Assembly: GCA_934168005.1 (NCBI GenBank)
Contig: CAKPMN010000020.1
Location: 1-15,691, forward strand
DNA length: 15,691 nucleotides
Origin: an uncultured Bacilli bacterium
GTDB lineage: Bacteria > Bacillota_I > Bacilli_A > RF39 > UBA660
Direction of reading: 5' to 3'
Shown here: positions 14,396-15,691 of the stretch, in pieces
How the letters are laid out: each line of letters begins with the position of its first letter
Numbering within the stretch: position 1 is the stretch's first letter
Position numbers and translations under genes: made by a program
Notes under the pieces: model-generated
What the model saw: only the letters and a program-made list of their open reading frames with translations
Databases searched by the model: none
Told to the model about the DNA's origin: nothing

Positions 14396-15175
14396 ATGAA
14401 AAAAATTCTTTTTACTGGTGCTAGAGGTGGAATTATATCTCATGTGATAGATAAAATAAAGGATAGATATGAAATATATTTAACTGTTCACACTTATAGT
14501 GAACTTGAGATAGTTAAAGAAAAATACAATGATTACAGTAATATTCATTGTTATAAATTAGATGTTACTAACACTAAAGATTTAGAACAGTTTAATAATG
14601 TAGATTTAGATATTTTAGTTTTAAATAGTGCTATTGGTTATGGTGGAAGTATATCTGAAATAAATATGAATTTAGTTAGAAATAACTTTGAAGTAAATGT
14701 TTTTTCTAATTTTTTAGTTATGCAATTTTTTATAAAATCAATGATAAATAAAAATAAAGGAAAAATTATTTTTATGTCTTCTTTAGCGTCTATTTTCCCA
14801 ATGCCTTTTTTAGGTGTTTATTCATCTACAAAAGCAAGTATAAATGTTTTAGCGACATCTTTATCTAAAGAATTAAAAATGATTGATAAAAATATTGATA
14901 TATCTATAATCCAACCTGGGTTTTATCATACTGGTTTTAATCAAGTTATGTTTGATAATAAATATGATTGGATGAGTGTAGAATCATATTTTAATTCTAT
15001 TATTAATATGGTAAAGTTAAAGGAAAATTTTATAGAAGAATTTATTGAATTAAAAAATTACAATTCTATAGTAAAAAAAATAGTAAATGTTATAGATGGT
15101 AAGAAAAAACTATTTGTTAGAGCTCCTTTTACTCAAGGAATATTATCTAAAATTTATCAATTTTTATTTTTATAA
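14396..15175 (+). CDS. Short-chain dehydrogenase/reductase (SDR) family protein
   Basis: NAD(P)-dependent oxidoreductase of the classical SDR type; substrate unknown. Cofactor-binding TGARGGI (7-13), LDV near 55-57, NSA (77-79, the NAG position), N101, catalytic S129, and Y142 with K146 in YSSTK, then QPGFYHTGF. The tetrad is complete. At 259 residues it is a normal length. ATG 14396 was chosen because it gives the standard MKKILFTG start and has GGTGAT just upstream. An in-frame ATG at 14348 lies inside the pilin terminator and would add an unnatural hydrophobic leader. A TATAAT at 14377-14382 could be its -10, without a recognisable -35. The basic, aromatic C-terminus (KKLFVRAP ... FLFL) might touch the membrane. 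Confidence 0.88.
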   Translation: MKKILFTGARGGIISHVIDKIKDRYEIYLTVHTYSELEIVKEKYNDYSNIHCYKLDVTNTKDLEQFNNVDLDILVLNSAIGYGGSISEINMNLVRNNFEVNVFSNFLVMQFFIKSMINKNKGKIIFMSSLASIFPMPFLGVYSSTKASINVLATSLSKELKMIDKNIDISIIQPGFYHTGFNQVMFDNKYDWMSVESYFNSIINMVKLKENFIEEFIELKNYNSIVKKIVNVIDGKKKLFVRAPFTQGILSKIYQFLFL

Positions 15176-15214
15176 TTAAAATAATATGTTATCATTGATA
15201 TGAGGATGGTATTT

Positions 15215-15691
15215 ATGAAGAAAGTATTGTATTGTTTTATATGTTTTATTATTTTAACAGGTTGTAATAATAATAAAAAATTTGATGATGAAATAAAGAA
15301 AAATTGTTCAGATTATGAAATAATTGATTCAATTAACTTCGGTGGAGGAGAAGGTGATATTACTGGTACTGTAAAATATGGTATTTGTAATAAAAAAGAA
15401 GAATTCTATGCTGTAAGCAAAGGAGTTTTTAATACGAAATATTCATATGAGATTGTTAATGTTTCTAAATATAAAAATTCATTATATTCTATTGATAATG
15501 ATATTATAACTATAATTGCCAGTGATGATATTAGTAATTATAAAGATTTAATATATAACGGTAAAACATTAAATTATTCGCGTATTAAATTTTATAACCT
15601 AAAAAATATTACAGATTCTCAAACTAAGTTATTATTATATAAGTATGTAAATATTGATAATGCTTTAAACAAAGATAAATATAGTGAAGTT
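15215..15691 (+). CDS. Putative lipoprotein, cut by the right edge
   Basis: The frame runs open to the end of the window, 159 codons visible. ATG 15215 follows GAGGATGG (15202-15209). Residues 1-17 are MKKVLYCFICFIILTGC, a lipoprotein signal with lipobox LTGC, so C17 would be lipid-modified and the protein held on the outer face of the membrane. An asparagine/lysine-rich linker follows, then a soluble strand-rich part with FGGGEGDITGTVKYG (about 42-56). No family is recognised. It lies 39 bases after the SDR gene; TATCAT at 15190-15195 with an upstream TG is a possible weak -10. Function unknown. Confidence 0.83.
   Translation, partial: MKKVLYCFICFIILTGCNNNKKFDDEIKKNCSDYEIIDSINFGGGEGDITGTVKYGICNKKEEFYAVSKGVFNTKYSYEIVNVSKYKNSLYSIDNDIITIIASDDISNYKDLIYNGKTLNYSRIKFYNLKNITDSQTKLLLYKYVNIDNALNKDKYSEV

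Noticed and set aside
15165..15190. Terminator after the SDR gene
   Set aside because: AT-only complementarity of about five bases and no clear T-run; too weak to call.

Overview
The window comes from a very AT-rich Gram-positive-type bacterium, most likely a low-GC Firmicutes lineage of the Bacilli/Erysipelotrichales/RF39 kind. This rests on A/T-ending codons, strong AGGAGG ribosome sites, extended -10 promoters, a diderm-independent set of wall genes and a short lipoprotein signal. Genetic code 11 fits: the first asparagine-synthetase-like gene ends in TGA exactly where its family ends, and tryptophan is TGG throughout. The lineage is an inference; no rRNA or marker gene is present.

Layout. 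(1) 1-2442: a large glycine-rich protein, possibly continuing past the left edge. It has two tandem domains resembling the glycine-rich region of ALK/LTK receptors (PF12810-like). (2) 2443-2635: an intergenic region holding a long hairpin-forming inverted repeat (2449-2559), a terminator and a promoter. (3) 2636-12149: a tight seven-gene, co-directional operon for peptidoglycan precursors. It encodes a membrane-anchored MurF-like ligase, a MurE with diaminopimelate-type motifs, an alanine-racemase-family enzyme, an ATP-grasp ligase of the D-aspartate-ligase family, two tandem AsnB-type amidotransferases and an unknown 159-residue protein. (4) 12172-13659: a compact formate-tetrahydrofolate ligase, 22 bases downstream. 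(5) 13675-14370: a type IV pilin-like gene with its own strong promoter and terminator. (6) 14396-15175: a short-chain dehydrogenase. (7) 15215 to the right edge: a partial lipoprotein.

How the genes work together. MurE and MurF build the stem peptide. The racemase may supply a D-amino acid. The ATP-grasp ligase would attach a D-amino acid to the stem side chain, and the two AsnB-like enzymes would amidate carboxylates on the stem or on the added residue. Together this looks like one self-contained operon for making and modifying a particular peptidoglycan subunit. The most notable points are a MurF whose nucleotide-binding N-domain is replaced by membrane helices, the pairing of a diaminopimelate-type MurE with a D-Asp-ligase-like enzyme (family members known to me act on lysine-type walls), and an unknown last gene.

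No tRNA, rRNA, CRISPR array or insertion sequence was seen, and there is no gene-free stretch longer than about 200 bases.
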